From NCBI GenBank assembly GCA_903921455.1, contig CAIXPZ010000192.1, positions 1 to 36,712 on the forward strand: 36,712 nucleotides of DNA, given 5' to 3'. The position numbers were made by a program, and so were the translations under genes. The notes under the pieces are model-generated. The model was not told the DNA's origin, searched no databases, and saw only the letters and a program-made list of their open reading frames with translations. The DNA comes from an uncultured Verrucomicrobia subdivision 3 bacterium (GTDB lineage Bacteria; Verrucomicrobiota; Verrucomicrobiae; Limisphaerales; UBA11358). Positions 1 through 9,270 of this stretch are shown in pieces; position 1 is the stretch's first letter; each line of letters opens with the position of its first letter.

Positions 1-2
1 AG

Positions 3-131
3 TTGGGCGAAGACGGTGCGTCCTTCGTTCATAAGGTGAAATACCGCCGGTTGGCGGTGGAACTCCCTCGGAAAGTCGTCGCTGAATTGAAATCGAAAAA
101 TGACCGGACAGCAGTTTTATCCAGTTTTTAA
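3..131 (+). CDS. C-terminal fragment of an unidentified protein (5' end outside window)
   Basis: One frame is open from the left edge of the window for 42 codons and ends with TAA at 129-131. The peptide is rich in charged residues ([20 protein letters not shown]), which looks more like real protein than random sequence. The two other forward frames stop within the first 40 bases. I do not recognise a family from so short a tail. It could be the end of a gene upstream of the prepilin gene, or a chance open frame. Confidence 0.4.
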   Translation: MGEDGASFVHKVKYRRLAVELPRKVVAELKSKNDRTAVLSSF

Positions 132-192
132 AATAGTGAAATCGCTGTCATCAAAAACTAAACGGGACAGCAGTGACCCAAGATATTTGTCT

Positions 193-1074
193 ATGTTGGC
201 AACAACCACTTCACACCGTCAAAAAACCGCGAGCGGTTTCACCCTCATAGAACTGCTGGTGGTCATCGCCATCATCGCCATTCTCGCGGCCATGCTGCTG
301 CCAGCCTTGTCGCAGGCCAAAAAGAAAGCTTACCAGGCAAATTGCTTGAGCCTCGAGAAACAGCTAGCCCTAGCCTGGCGCATGTATGCGGATGACAATG
401 GCGACAAGGTGGTCGGTTTTGAAACCACCACGCTGAGCGCCTCCAACTGGCGCACGAGTCCGCAATATATCCAGCCCGCCGGTAACCTCACGACGCAGGC
501 GGGCTATCTGCAAGCCACGGAGCAAGGCTACCGGCAGCCTTCAACCCTGTTTGGCGCGGTCATCAACGGACCGCTGTATCAATATGCTCCGAATCAGGAT
601 ATCGTTCATTGTCCGGGCGATCTGCGCGGCTCACTGCCGGTCAATGCGGGATTTTCCTGGGCCAGCTATGCGGGCGTGCAATATGTCAATGCGGCGGCAG
701 CGGGAACGGCTCTGGGCATCACCAAGTCTTCCCAGATCCTCCATGCCTCGGAGCGGTTTCTGTTCGTGGAAGAGTGCGATTCCCGCGGCGACAACGTCAA
801 TTCCTGGGCGATGAGCAATCCCAGCGGCGATAACCTGACCTGGGTGTTTTTGGATTCCCCGGCCAGTTTCCACGGAAGTTCCAGCACCTTCAATTTTGCC
901 GACGGCCATGCCGAGGCGCGGCGTTGGGTGTCGCCGGCGGTGGTCGCCTATGCCTTAAGCATGGATACCGGCAAATATTCCGCCGGTTCAGCCGTCAGGA
1001 ACGCCGCCAATGCCAACGCCGCCGCCGACCTGAACTGGCTTTCCAGCCGTTTTCCCACCCGGTTGAACCCTTGA
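193..1074 (+). CDS. Prepilin-like secreted protein with H-X9-DG motif
   Basis: This is a type II secretion/type IV pilin-like protein of the large verrucomicrobial and planctomycete family. Counted from the ATG at 193, residues 15-20 are G-FTLIE: the glycine is the prepilin peptidase cleavage point and the glutamate is at mature position 5. A hydrophobic helix ([19 protein letters not shown]) follows, then a cysteine and aromatic-rich globular domain. Near the C-terminus is a histidine, nine residues, then Asp-Gly (FNFADGH), the H-X9-DG processing-associated motif. An in-frame ATG at 100 would add 31 residues ahead of the leader. I prefer 193 because prepilin leaders are short. The stop lies 3 bases before the next gene, so the two are probably co-transcribed. 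The substrate or structure built is unknown, and no secretin or pilus ATPase gene is in the window. Confidence 0.88.
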   Translation: MLATTTSHRQKTASGFTLIELLVVIAIIAILAAMLLPALSQAKKKAYQANCLSLEKQLALAWRMYADDNGDKVVGFETTTLSASNWRTSPQYIQPAGNLTTQAGYLQATEQGYRQPSTLFGAVINGPLYQYAPNQDIVHCPGDLRGSLPVNAGFSWASYAGVQYVNAAAAGTALGITKSSQILHASERFLFVEECDSRGDNVNSWAMSNPSGDNLTWVFLDSPASFHGSSSTFNFADGHAEARRWVSPAVVAYALSMDTGKYSAGSAVRNAANANAAADLNWLSSRFPTRLNP

Positions 1075-1077
1075 CCC

Positions 1078-4000
1078 ATGACTGCGGGATTCACATCGCC
1101 GAAAGGGTGGCTGATAAAAAGCCTGTTTGCAGCTCTCGTGGCTGCGTGGGCGCTAAGTTTTACAGCTAGGGCACAAAGTCCGCCGGCTGAATTTTACACC
1201 AATCTTATCAGCGGCGGCACCACGTTGAACCTCTATTTCAAGCTGCACCCCAATCGCACCACCAACTTCACGGTCTATGTGCAAACCGGCGCCGGCACGT
1301 TTACCAACTTCACGCCGGACGTGTCGCGCACCTATCTCGGCTACGCCACCAACCGCTCCGATGTGCTCGCCTGCGCCACGTTGCTGCCCAACGGCCAGAT
1401 CTGGGCGCGCGTCGTCTTAGGCAACAGCAACAGCTTGTCCTGGTATTTTCAGGACGGCACCACCACGGCTTCTTCCATCCGCGGCAGCCCGAATTTTACC
1501 GCGGTCTGGCCGACCACCCCGAACCTCGGTGCCGGCGGCGCGGGCACAAACATTTACGCGGCGCGCGCCGGAGTGGATGTGCGCTGGTCCTATCTCAACG
1601 CCTGCGGCGGCGACCTCAACACGGCGCTGCGCCATGTGGAGCAATCCGTCATGGCGGCCAATATTTACTATCTGCAAAATGCCGGCCTCTTGCACCGGCT
1701 GGAGCGAGTGATCATCCGCAGCGATCAAGCCAGCGATCCTTACGAGACGACCAGCAGTTCCCTGCTGACCGAAGAGCACAACCAGTGGAAATATACTTTG
1801 CCCGCCGCGCTGGGCGTCGGCATGCCGGATGTCTCGGTGCTGCCCAGTCCCGGCTATGGGGGCGGTGTGGCCTATTTGAGCACTGCCGGCACCTCGTCTG
1901 CCCAGGCGGTTACCGACGTGCGCAGTTTGGAATTTGACATCGTCTGGCGGCATGAAGTCGGCCACAACTGGGGCAGCGGCGACAACCAGGGCGGCAACGC
2001 CGAAGGCAGCACAATCATGAATGGGAACTCGGAAGGCCGGTTCGCCGGGCCGGAGCTTTACAAAATCGTCGCCTATCGCAACATCCGCACCAATCTGTTT
2101 GAAAATCTTGGCCGCTACGCCTTCCGGCTGCCGCCGCATGCCGCGCTGGATCTCGCCACCACCTCCGTCACCACGCCGGCAACGATTGATGTGCTGGATA
2201 ACGATCACAGCGCCATCGGTTCGCCCATCACCATCAAGTCCTTTGACGCGGCTTCCGCCAACGGCGCAACCATCACCCGCTCCGCCGGCACGGGCGCGGG
2301 CGGACGCGACCAGCTGATTTACACGGCTAATCCGCAAGGCGGGTTGGGCATGGACCGGTTCGCCTATCAAATCCAGGACACCAATGGCATGACGATGACG
2401 GGCAATGTGTTTGTGCAGGTCACGCCGCCGGTGAGCGATCTCGCCGGCCATTGGCCGCTCGATGAAAATGCTGGTACCAGCGCGCACGACCTTTCCGGCA
2501 GTGGCAACAACGGCACGGTGCAGACCAACAACGCCTGGACGGACGGGGTTTTCGGGGGTGCGCTCAATTTTGATGGAGCGACGACCCAAGTCGCGCTGCC
2601 GGCGCTCAATCTGAATACCAACACGATGACCATCACCGCGTGGATCAAGCGCAATGGCCCCCAGGCTTCGATGGCTGGACTGGTCTTCAGTCGCGCCGGC
2701 AATACGGTTTCCGGGTTTAATTTCGGCACCGCCAACGAACTGCGCTACACTTGGAACGCCGCGTCCGCCACTTACAACTGGAGTTCCGGCCTGGTCGTGC
2801 CGGATGGCCAGTGGACGTTTGTCGCCCTCGTGGTGGACTCGGCCAAAGGGGTGGTCTACATGGATGACGGCAGCGGGCTAAAATCAGCGACCAATGTGGT
2901 CGCCAACGCGAATGAAGATTTTTCCGGCACGACTTACCTCGGGCAGGACTCGATTGGCGGGCGTTTGTATCGAGGTGTGATGGATGACGTCCACATTTTC
3001 CGGCGCTCGCTCAATGCGGCGGAGATCGCGGAGTTCGCCGCCGGCGGCGGAACCGCCTTTAATCCCACTCCGGCGCAAGGCGCGACGCTGGCGGCCGCGA
3101 GCGCCATGCTGGGCTGGCAGAATCCGCGCTACGCGCAATCGCAGCAGCTGTTCATCGGCACGAATTATTTTTCCGTCCGCAACGCGACCACGAGCTCGCC
3201 GGAGTATGCGGGCGCGTTTGCCGGGAGCCAGTTCAGCGCCGTGCCGGCCAGCGTCGGCACCTATTACTGGCGCGTGGATGAAGTCTACAACGGCCAGCCG
3301 GTCGCCGGGCCGGTGTGGTTTTTCTCGTTCACCCCCACCGTTCCTGCCGCGCAATGGCGGCTGAACGAATTGAGCGGCGCGATTGCCTATGATACCGCCG
3401 GCACCAACCTCGGGACTTACTTCAATGCCCCCACGCTGAACCAGCCGGGGGTTTTGATCGAGCCGACGAATCGCGCCGTGAAGTTCAACGGCAGCAATCA
3501 GAAAGTGGACGTGCCCTGCGCGCCGGTGTTCAGCGCCACGCCGCTGACGATCGAAGTCTGGTGCAAAGCCACGAATCTGGCGGCGGCGTATCGCTCGCCC
3601 GCCACGTGTCGCGATGACGTGCCGCCGCGCGGTTGGGCGTTTTACGCGGGCAGCGACACCAACTGGCAGTTCTGGTCCGGCACCGGCACCACGAATAGCT
3701 GGACGCAATTGGTGGGACCGGCGGTCGTGATCAATCAGTGGGTTCAATTGGTGGCCGTGCTGGACGGCAATTCCGAGCGGTTTTATGTCAATGGCGCGTT
3801 GGTGGACAGCGCCGATGGTGTTTATGCGCCCAATACCGTGCGGCCGCTCCGTATCGGCGCGGGTGCCACCGAGGGTGCCGGCAGCCAGTGGTTTCCCGGC
3901 CTGGTGGATGAGGTGACGCTCTACAACTCCGTCTGGTCGGATGCTGACGTGGCAGCCCATTACAACGCCCAGACCAATGAAGCCCCCGCGTTTGTGTTCG

Positions 4001-6873
4001 ACCCGTTCACGAAGTCGTCCGCAGCCCCCGGCGTGACCTACGCCGATTCGCTGGCGGCAGACGCAACGGATCCAAATGCTGGCGATACGCTGACGTTCTC
4101 AAAAATGGCCGGTCCGGCGTGGCTGACCGTCGCCGCGGACGGCACCCTATCCGGCACGCCGGGAACCAACGACAGCGGCTTGAACAGTTTCAGCGTGCGG
4201 GTCACGGATTTTGGCGGGCTAACCAATACGGGCACGATGCTCATACCAATCGGCGCGGCGGTTTGGAACGGCGCGGGTGAGAACAGTCAATGGACCAACA
4301 CCGCCAACTGGAACGGGCCCGCGCCGACGAATTCCCAGGCGCTCATTTTCCAGGGAATTGCGCGCCGGGTGAACACCAATAATGCGCTGGCGACCGCCGG
4401 TCAGATTGGCTTGAACAATGCCGGTTTTTCCATCGGTGGCAACCCACTGAACCTTGCGGGCGGAATTGTCAGTTATGGTCTCAACACTTGGAACGTCCCC
4501 GGCACGTTGACGACCCCGCAGACTTTTTGGAGCAGCGTCGGCATGCTGCTGTTCGGCGGCGCGCTCAATCTGAATGGCCAGGCCCTGACGGTGGATGGCA
4601 CGGACGACATCCTGTTTGCGGGCGCACTGAGCGGTTCCGGCAGCATCCTCAAGCAGGGAACGGGAAACCTCATTGTCTCCGGAACGAACTCGCTGACCGC
4701 GACGGTGCGCGTGAATTCCGGCATGCTGCAAATCGGGAACGGCGGCGGCTCAGGCGACATCGGTACCGCGGCGGTCACCAACAACGGCGCGGTAAAGTTT
4801 TTCCGCACGAATAGTTTCCCGTTCGCGAATGTCATCAGCGGCTCCGGTTCGGTGGTGCAATCCGGTGCCGGCACGGTGACAGTGACCGGTTCCAATACCT
4901 ATTCCGGCACCACCACCATCAGCGCGGGCACCCTCGCTTTGAGCGGCGGCGACAATCGGCTGCCGACGAACACCACCGTGATTTTTTCGGCGAATGCCAC
5001 CTTCAACGTGGGAACCAACAGCCAGACCCTGTCGGCGGTGGACTTGTATGACAATGTCACGGCGGTGGTCACTGGCGCGGGCGGGACCTTGATGGCGAAT
5101 GGAGCCGCCGACTTTCGCATTGGCGGCGTTATCAGCAGCGCAGCGCAAACCGTGGACATGTCCGGCCTAGCGAATTTCATCTTCAATCAGAGCGGCAAAG
5201 CCTTTGATGCGGGCGGCCAGACCGCGAATAATGTTGGCGCCTCTTCGGGCACCGTGACGCTGGCCACCAATAACATCATCACGGCGTCGGCATTTGGCGT
5301 GGCGGATGCCGGCGCTTATCCGGCCAATGCGAATACGGGAACCGTGAACCTTGGCCGTTCCAATGTGCTCAATGCCGGCACGATCACCATCGGCGGCGGC
5401 GGGGGTTGGGCGGGGACCGGCACGGTGAAGTTTCGCTCGGGCACGCCCAACCCGTCGCTGACCCTCCGGAACACCGCCGGCACGGGGCGCGCCACGGTCA
5501 CAGTCGGATATGCAGCCACGTCAGATTATTCCAGCGCCTCCGGGACGGTTGATTTGACCAACGGCGTCAGCGGCACCAGCACCCTGGACGCGCAGGCGGG
5601 CACGATGACGATTGGCAAGCACGCCTATGCGAATGTGAATTATGATCGCGCCGCATCCGGCAACTTTGTGATGGGCGGCGGCACCTTGGATGTAACGACA
5701 CTGGTGATCGGCCAAAAAAATTACAGCGGCGGTCGGACGGGAAGCAGCGCGACGGGCACCTTCTCCGTCAACGGCGGCATGGTGATTGCCAACACGCTCA
5801 CCCTGGGCGACCAAGTCGGAAATAATGGCCCGAGTGTCAGTGGCACGTTTAATCTCAACGGCGGCGGCACGCTGCGCGCCCAGACCATCCAGCCCGGCGC
5901 CGGCACGGCCTCGCGCCCTTTCAATTGGAACAGCGGCACCATTCGCAACTATGATTCAGCGACCAACCTTACGATAACGAGCGGCCTGACGCTGGCGACG
6001 GCCGCCGGCGGCACGCACGACTTCAATATTGATGCCGCCCGCTCCGGCACCATTAACGCCATCATCGCCGGCGGCGGCGCGATAACCAAATCCGGCGCGG
6101 GCTCCGTCACCTTAACCGCGACGAACACTTACACCGGCCCCACGACTATCAACGCCGGCACGTTCGCGCTGGGCTCTGCCGGTTCCCTCTCCGCCAGTCC
6201 GATTATCACGGTTGCCGGCGGTGCGCTGTTCGATATTGCTTCCGCCAGCGGCTTTACGATTGGTGCGGCGCAAAAGCTTCAAGGCTTTGGCTCCGTGCGC
6301 GGCAGCCCGACCATCGCCGGCACGCTGGCGCCGGGTAGCGCTATCGGCACCCTGACCTTTAGCAATAATCTCACGCTCGCGGGCACGACCCTCATGGAAA
6401 TCGCCCGCACCAACGGTGCCGCCACGAACGACCAGGCGGTCGTGGCCGGCACGGTGACTTACGGCGGATCGCTCGTGGTGACGAACCTCGGGATGGAGCC
6501 GTTACAATGGGGCGACACGTTTAAATTATTCAGCGCCGGTGTTCGCAATGGCAGTTTTTCCAGCACCAACCTGCCGCCGCTCACCTTGCCGTTGTATTGG
6601 ACGAATCGGCTTGCGGCGGACGGAACCATCGCCGTCGCCACGACGGTCAATACGCTGCCGACCAATGTCGTGGTGGGCGCAAGCGGAACCAATCTCACCC
6701 TGTCTTGGCCCGCCGATTACACCGGGTGGCGCTTGCTGGTGCAAACGAATCCGCCGGGAACCGGGCTGGGCACCAACTGGTTCACCTGGCCCAATTCCAC
6801 GAACGTGCACTCGGTCTCGGTTTCCGTCACCCCAACCAATGCGTCGGTATTTTTCAAACTGGTGTATCCCTGA
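1078..6873 (+). CDS. Giant secreted metzincin-LamG-PATR protein
   Basis: This 1931-residue protein begins with a signal peptide (hydrophobic core about 13-29, likely cut after ARA near 33). The first third contains HEVGHNWGSGD at residues 292-302 and a candidate Met-turn at Met314. This is the HExxHxxGxxD zinc motif of metzincin proteases with aspartate as third ligand. Then come a cadherin/Ig-like domain (about 353-452), a first LamG/concanavalin-like domain (453-660), an FnIII-like domain (660-755), a second LamG (756-961), a putative Ig domain (967-1061), and a long Gly/Thr/Asn-rich region to about 1830. That region has at least three autotransporter-associated beta-strand (PATR) repeats, near 1186-1225, 1255-1291 and 1665-1703. 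The last 75 residues form a small beta domain; no autotransporter beta-barrel is evident. The protein is probably cell-surface or released. The domain calls come from motifs, so boundaries are approximate. The target is unknown. Confidence 0.85.
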   Translation: MTAGFTSPKGWLIKSLFAALVAAWALSFTARAQSPPAEFYTNLISGGTTLNLYFKLHPNRTTNFTVYVQTGAGTFTNFTPDVSRTYLGYATNRSDVLACATLLPNGQIWARVVLGNSNSLSWYFQDGTTTASSIRGSPNFTAVWPTTPNLGAGGAGTNIYAARAGVDVRWSYLNACGGDLNTALRHVEQSVMAANIYYLQNAGLLHRLERVIIRSDQASDPYETTSSSLLTEEHNQWKYTLPAALGVGMPDVSVLPSPGYGGGVAYLSTAGTSSAQAVTDVRSLEFDIVWRHEVGHNWGSGDNQGGNAEGSTIMNGNSEGRFAGPELYKIVAYRNIRTNLFENLGRYAFRLPPHAALDLATTSVTTPATIDVLDNDHSAIGSPITIKSFDAASANGATITRSAGTGAGGRDQLIYTANPQGGLGMDRFAYQIQDTNGMTMTGNVFVQVTPPVSDLAGHWPLDENAGTSAHDLSGSGNNGTVQTNNAWTDGVFGGALNFDGATTQVALPALNLNTNTMTITAWIKRNGPQASMAGLVFSRAGNTVSGFNFGTANELRYTWNAASATYNWSSGLVVPDGQWTFVALVVDSAKGVVYMDDGSGLKSATNVVANANEDFSGTTYLGQDSIGGRLYRGVMDDVHIFRRSLNAAEIAEFAAGGGTAFNPTPAQGATLAAASAMLGWQNPRYAQSQQLFIGTNYFSVRNATTSSPEYAGAFAGSQFSAVPASVGTYYWRVDEVYNGQPVAGPVWFFSFTPTVPAAQWRLNELSGAIAYDTAGTNLGTYFNAPTLNQPGVLIEPTNRAVKFNGSNQKVDVPCAPVFSATPLTIEVWCKATNLAAAYRSPATCRDDVPPRGWAFYAGSDTNWQFWSGTGTTNSWTQLVGPAVVINQWVQLVAVLDGNSERFYVNGALVDSADGVYAPNTVRPLRIGAGATEGAGSQWFPGLVDEVTLYNSVWSDADVAAHYNAQTNEAPAFVFDPFTKSSAAPGVTYADSLAADATDPNAGDTLTFSKMAGPAWLTVAADGTLSGTPGTNDSGLNSFSVRVTDFGGLTNTGTMLIPIGAAVWNGAGENSQWTNTANWNGPAPTNSQALIFQGIARRVNTNNALATAGQIGLNNAGFSIGGNPLNLAGGIVSYGLNTWNVPGTLTTPQTFWSSVGMLLFGGALNLNGQALTVDGTDDILFAGALSGSGSILKQGTGNLIVSGTNSLTATVRVNSGMLQIGNGGGSGDIGTAAVTNNGAVKFFRTNSFPFANVISGSGSVVQSGAGTVTVTGSNTYSGTTTISAGTLALSGGDNRLPTNTTVIFSANATFNVGTNSQTLSAVDLYDNVTAVVTGAGGTLMANGAADFRIGGVISSAAQTVDMSGLANFIFNQSGKAFDAGGQTANNVGASSGTVTLATNNIITASAFGVADAGAYPANANTGTVNLGRSNVLNAGTITIGGGGGWAGTGTVKFRSGTPNPSLTLRNTAGTGRATVTVGYAATSDYSSASGTVDLTNGVSGTSTLDAQAGTMTIGKHAYANVNYDRAASGNFVMGGGTLDVTTLVIGQKNYSGGRTGSSATGTFSVNGGMVIANTLTLGDQVGNNGPSVSGTFNLNGGGTLRAQTIQPGAGTASRPFNWNSGTIRNYDSATNLTITSGLTLATAAGGTHDFNIDAARSGTINAIIAGGGAITKSGAGSVTLTATNTYTGPTTINAGTFALGSAGSLSASPIITVAGGALFDIASASGFTIGAAQKLQGFGSVRGSPTIAGTLAPGSAIGTLTFSNNLTLAGTTLMEIARTNGAATNDQAVVAGTVTYGGSLVVTNLGMEPLQWGDTFKLFSAGVRNGSFSSTNLPPLTLPLYWTNRLAADGTIAVATTVNTLPTNVVVGASGTNLTLSWPADYTGWRLLVQTNPPGTGLGTNWFTWPNSTNVHSVSVSVTPTNASVFFKLVYP

Positions 6874-6968
6874 TGACGCTGCTGAATCATGATGCGGATG
6901 CCGGACGCTTGGCTGGCCGGGCGGCGAATTGACTCCCTGTTTAAATTATTCAAAATAGAATTAAACCC

Positions 6969-9263
6969 GTGAAGGTCCTGCGACCAAATTCAACCCTTTG
7001 TGTTTTCATGTTCGTTCTGGCCGCCGGCATCAGCCGCGCCCTGGATCTTGCCGCGCTCCCGTTGCTCCCGTCGCCCGCCCCGGGTGTTGATTGGCTGATA
7101 GATCCGACCCCCTTTCACGCGGAGGTTTATCGCACCCCCAATGCTGGCGAAGTTGCCCTCGACAACGGATTGATCCGCCGCGTTTTCCGGGTGACGCCCA
7201 ATGCCGCCACCGTCGCGTTGGAAAATCTCATGACGGGTGAGAGCGAACTACGCTCGGTGCGACCGGAAGCGACGCTGACTTTGAACGGCCGGGAATTCCC
7301 CGTCGGCGGTTTGCAGGGCCAGCCCATCCATAACTATCTGCTCCCGGAATGGGTGGATCAATTGACCAACAATCCGGCCGCCTTCCGTTGCACCGGATGG
7401 GCCATGGGGCAGACCGAGCCGCGTTTTCCCTGGCGGCCGCGCCCTGAATGGCTGGCGAACCCAGCGCCGTGGCCGCCACCGGGCGTGGCGCTGACGTTTC
7501 ATTATTCTGCGCCCCCGGCGCTTGGCCATGTCGCGGTGACCGTGCATTACGAATTGTTCGACGGCTTGCCGCTGATTTCCAAGTGGATCAAGGTGAGCAA
7601 CGGCACGGCCACGACGCTGCGCTTGAATTCGTTCAAGTCCGAGGTGCTCGCGCTGGTTGAAACCGCGCCGAAGGTGGATACCGGCACGCCCCGCGAATGG
7701 CGCATTTACGGGGCGACGAATCCCCCCGCGCGCGGCCAGACCGAGGTGCCGCGCGAATTCATCGACCGCGTTGCGCAGTTGTTCGTCGTTACCGATTATG
7801 CAATGGGCGGCGACATGGAGGCGCAGAAAGACAATCCGGCGGTGCGCTGGGTTCACGATCCGCTTTATCGCACTGGCATCGGTTACTACGGTCAGTTCAA
7901 GCCGTGCCTGCTCGAATGCGCGCCGCCATTCGGTCCGGAACTGGATATCGCCCCCGGCGGCACCTGGGAATCCTTCCGCAGCTTCGAGTTGTTGCATGAC
8001 AGCACGGAGCACGAGCGGCGCGGTCTGGCCGGGTGTCGGATGTGGCGGGCGGTTGCGCCGTGGACGCAGGAGAATCCGATTTACATGCACGGGCGCACCA
8101 TCAAGCCGGAGGAGGTGAAACTGGCCGTGGATCAGTGCGCCGAAGTTGGATTTGAGATGAACATCCTGACGTTCGGGAGCGGCTTCAATGCCGAGAATAC
8201 CAATGCCGACTACGTCGCGCGCATGAAAACCCTTGCCGATTACGCGGCGGCGAACCAGGTCGCGCTCGGCGGTTATGATTTGTTGGCCAGCCGCAGCGTG
8301 CCGGTTGCGGCGCAGGCGATCAGCCAGCTAACCGGCCAGCCGGCCGGCCGTAAAGATGGCGCGCGGTTTGGCGCGACGCCGTGTCTGGCGACCGATTGGG
8401 GCGCGGCGCATGTCCGGCGCATCGAGGCGTTGTTCACGTCGGCAGGACTGACGGTTCTGGAAAATGATGGCTCCTATCCCGGTGACTGTTGCGCGGCGAC
8501 CAATCATAGCGGGCACGCCGGTTTTGCCGATTCCCAATGGCGGCAGTGGGAGGCCATCCGCGACTTATATCGCTGGTGCCGGGGCGAAGGCATTTATCTG
8601 ACCGTGCCGGACTGGCATTTTCTTAACGGCTCCAGCAAGACGGCGATGGGCTATGTCGAAAACAACTGGTCGCTGCCGCGCGCCGAGCAGGAAATCATCG
8701 AGCGGCAGAATATTTACGACGGCACCTGGGATAAAACGCCGAGCATGGGCTGGATGTTTGTGCCGCTGACCGAATATCACGGCGGCGGCGCGGCGGCCAC
8801 CATCGAACCGCTCAAGGATCATCTGGAACATTACGAAACCCGGCTGGCCGACCTCTTCGGCGCGGGCGTCATGGCGGCCTACCGCGGGCCGCGACTCTTT
8901 GACACCGAGGAGACGAAGGCGGTGGTCAAGCGCTGGGTCGATTTCTACAAGCAGCACCGTGCGATTCTTGATTCGGATATCATTCACCTGCGCCGGCCGG
9001 ACGGACGCGATTGGGACGGCCTGCTTCACGTGAATCCGCACTTGGCCACGCGCGGGCTGGCGATGCTTTACAATCCGCTTGCACAGGCGATTCACCGCAC
9101 CATCACGCTGCCGCTTTACTACACCGGACTTAACGGTCAGGCTCGTGTGCGGGTCGGTGATGGTGACTGGCAAACTGTGCGACTGGATGCCCGCCAGCGC
9201 GCGTTCATGGAGGTCACCGTTCCCGCCCGCGGTCGCATTGCCGTGACCATCGCCGCCCCTTGA
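6969..9263 (+). CDS. Secreted GH36-like glycosidase (putative alpha-galactosidase type)
   Basis: This 764-residue protein starts at GTG and has an N-terminal signal peptide (LCVFMFVLAAGISRA). An N-terminal beta-rich half (about 40-350) is followed by a TIM-barrel-like half and a small C-terminal beta domain. This layout resembles clan GH-D enzymes (GH27/GH36). The candidate nucleophile is Asp500 in VLENDGSYPGD at the end of a predicted barrel strand. A second conserved-looking acidic site is in YLTVPDWHF. I cannot assign a CAZy family with certainty: the motif around Asp500 differs from the KWD or KYDNC types of well-studied alpha-galactosidases. It sits 7 bases upstream of the fucosidase and two genes ahead of a GH2 enzyme, so it likely acts on the same extracellular glycan. 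It could also be a new GH-D-related family. Confidence 0.65.
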   Translation: MKVLRPNSTLCVFMFVLAAGISRALDLAALPLLPSPAPGVDWLIDPTPFHAEVYRTPNAGEVALDNGLIRRVFRVTPNAATVALENLMTGESELRSVRPEATLTLNGREFPVGGLQGQPIHNYLLPEWVDQLTNNPAAFRCTGWAMGQTEPRFPWRPRPEWLANPAPWPPPGVALTFHYSAPPALGHVAVTVHYELFDGLPLISKWIKVSNGTATTLRLNSFKSEVLALVETAPKVDTGTPREWRIYGATNPPARGQTEVPREFIDRVAQLFVVTDYAMGGDMEAQKDNPAVRWVHDPLYRTGIGYYGQFKPCLLECAPPFGPELDIAPGGTWESFRSFELLHDSTEHERRGLAGCRMWRAVAPWTQENPIYMHGRTIKPEEVKLAVDQCAEVGFEMNILTFGSGFNAENTNADYVARMKTLADYAAANQVALGGYDLLASRSVPVAAQAISQLTGQPAGRKDGARFGATPCLATDWGAAHVRRIEALFTSAGLTVLENDGSYPGDCCAATNHSGHAGFADSQWRQWEAIRDLYRWCRGEGIYLTVPDWHFLNGSSKTAMGYVENNWSLPRAEQEIIERQNIYDGTWDKTPSMGWMFVPLTEYHGGGAAATIEPLKDHLEHYETRLADLFGAGVMAAYRGPRLFDTEETKAVVKRWVDFYKQHRAILDSDIIHLRRPDGRDWDGLLHVNPHLATRGLAMLYNPLAQAIHRTITLPLYYTGLNGQARVRVGDGDWQTVRLDARQRAFMEVTVPARGRIAVTIAAP

Positions 9264-9270
9264 TATTTTT

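Noticed and set aside
1417..2589. A 390-codon reverse frame within the giant protein gene
   Set aside because: It is antisense to the metzincin and LamG regions and has no motif of its own.
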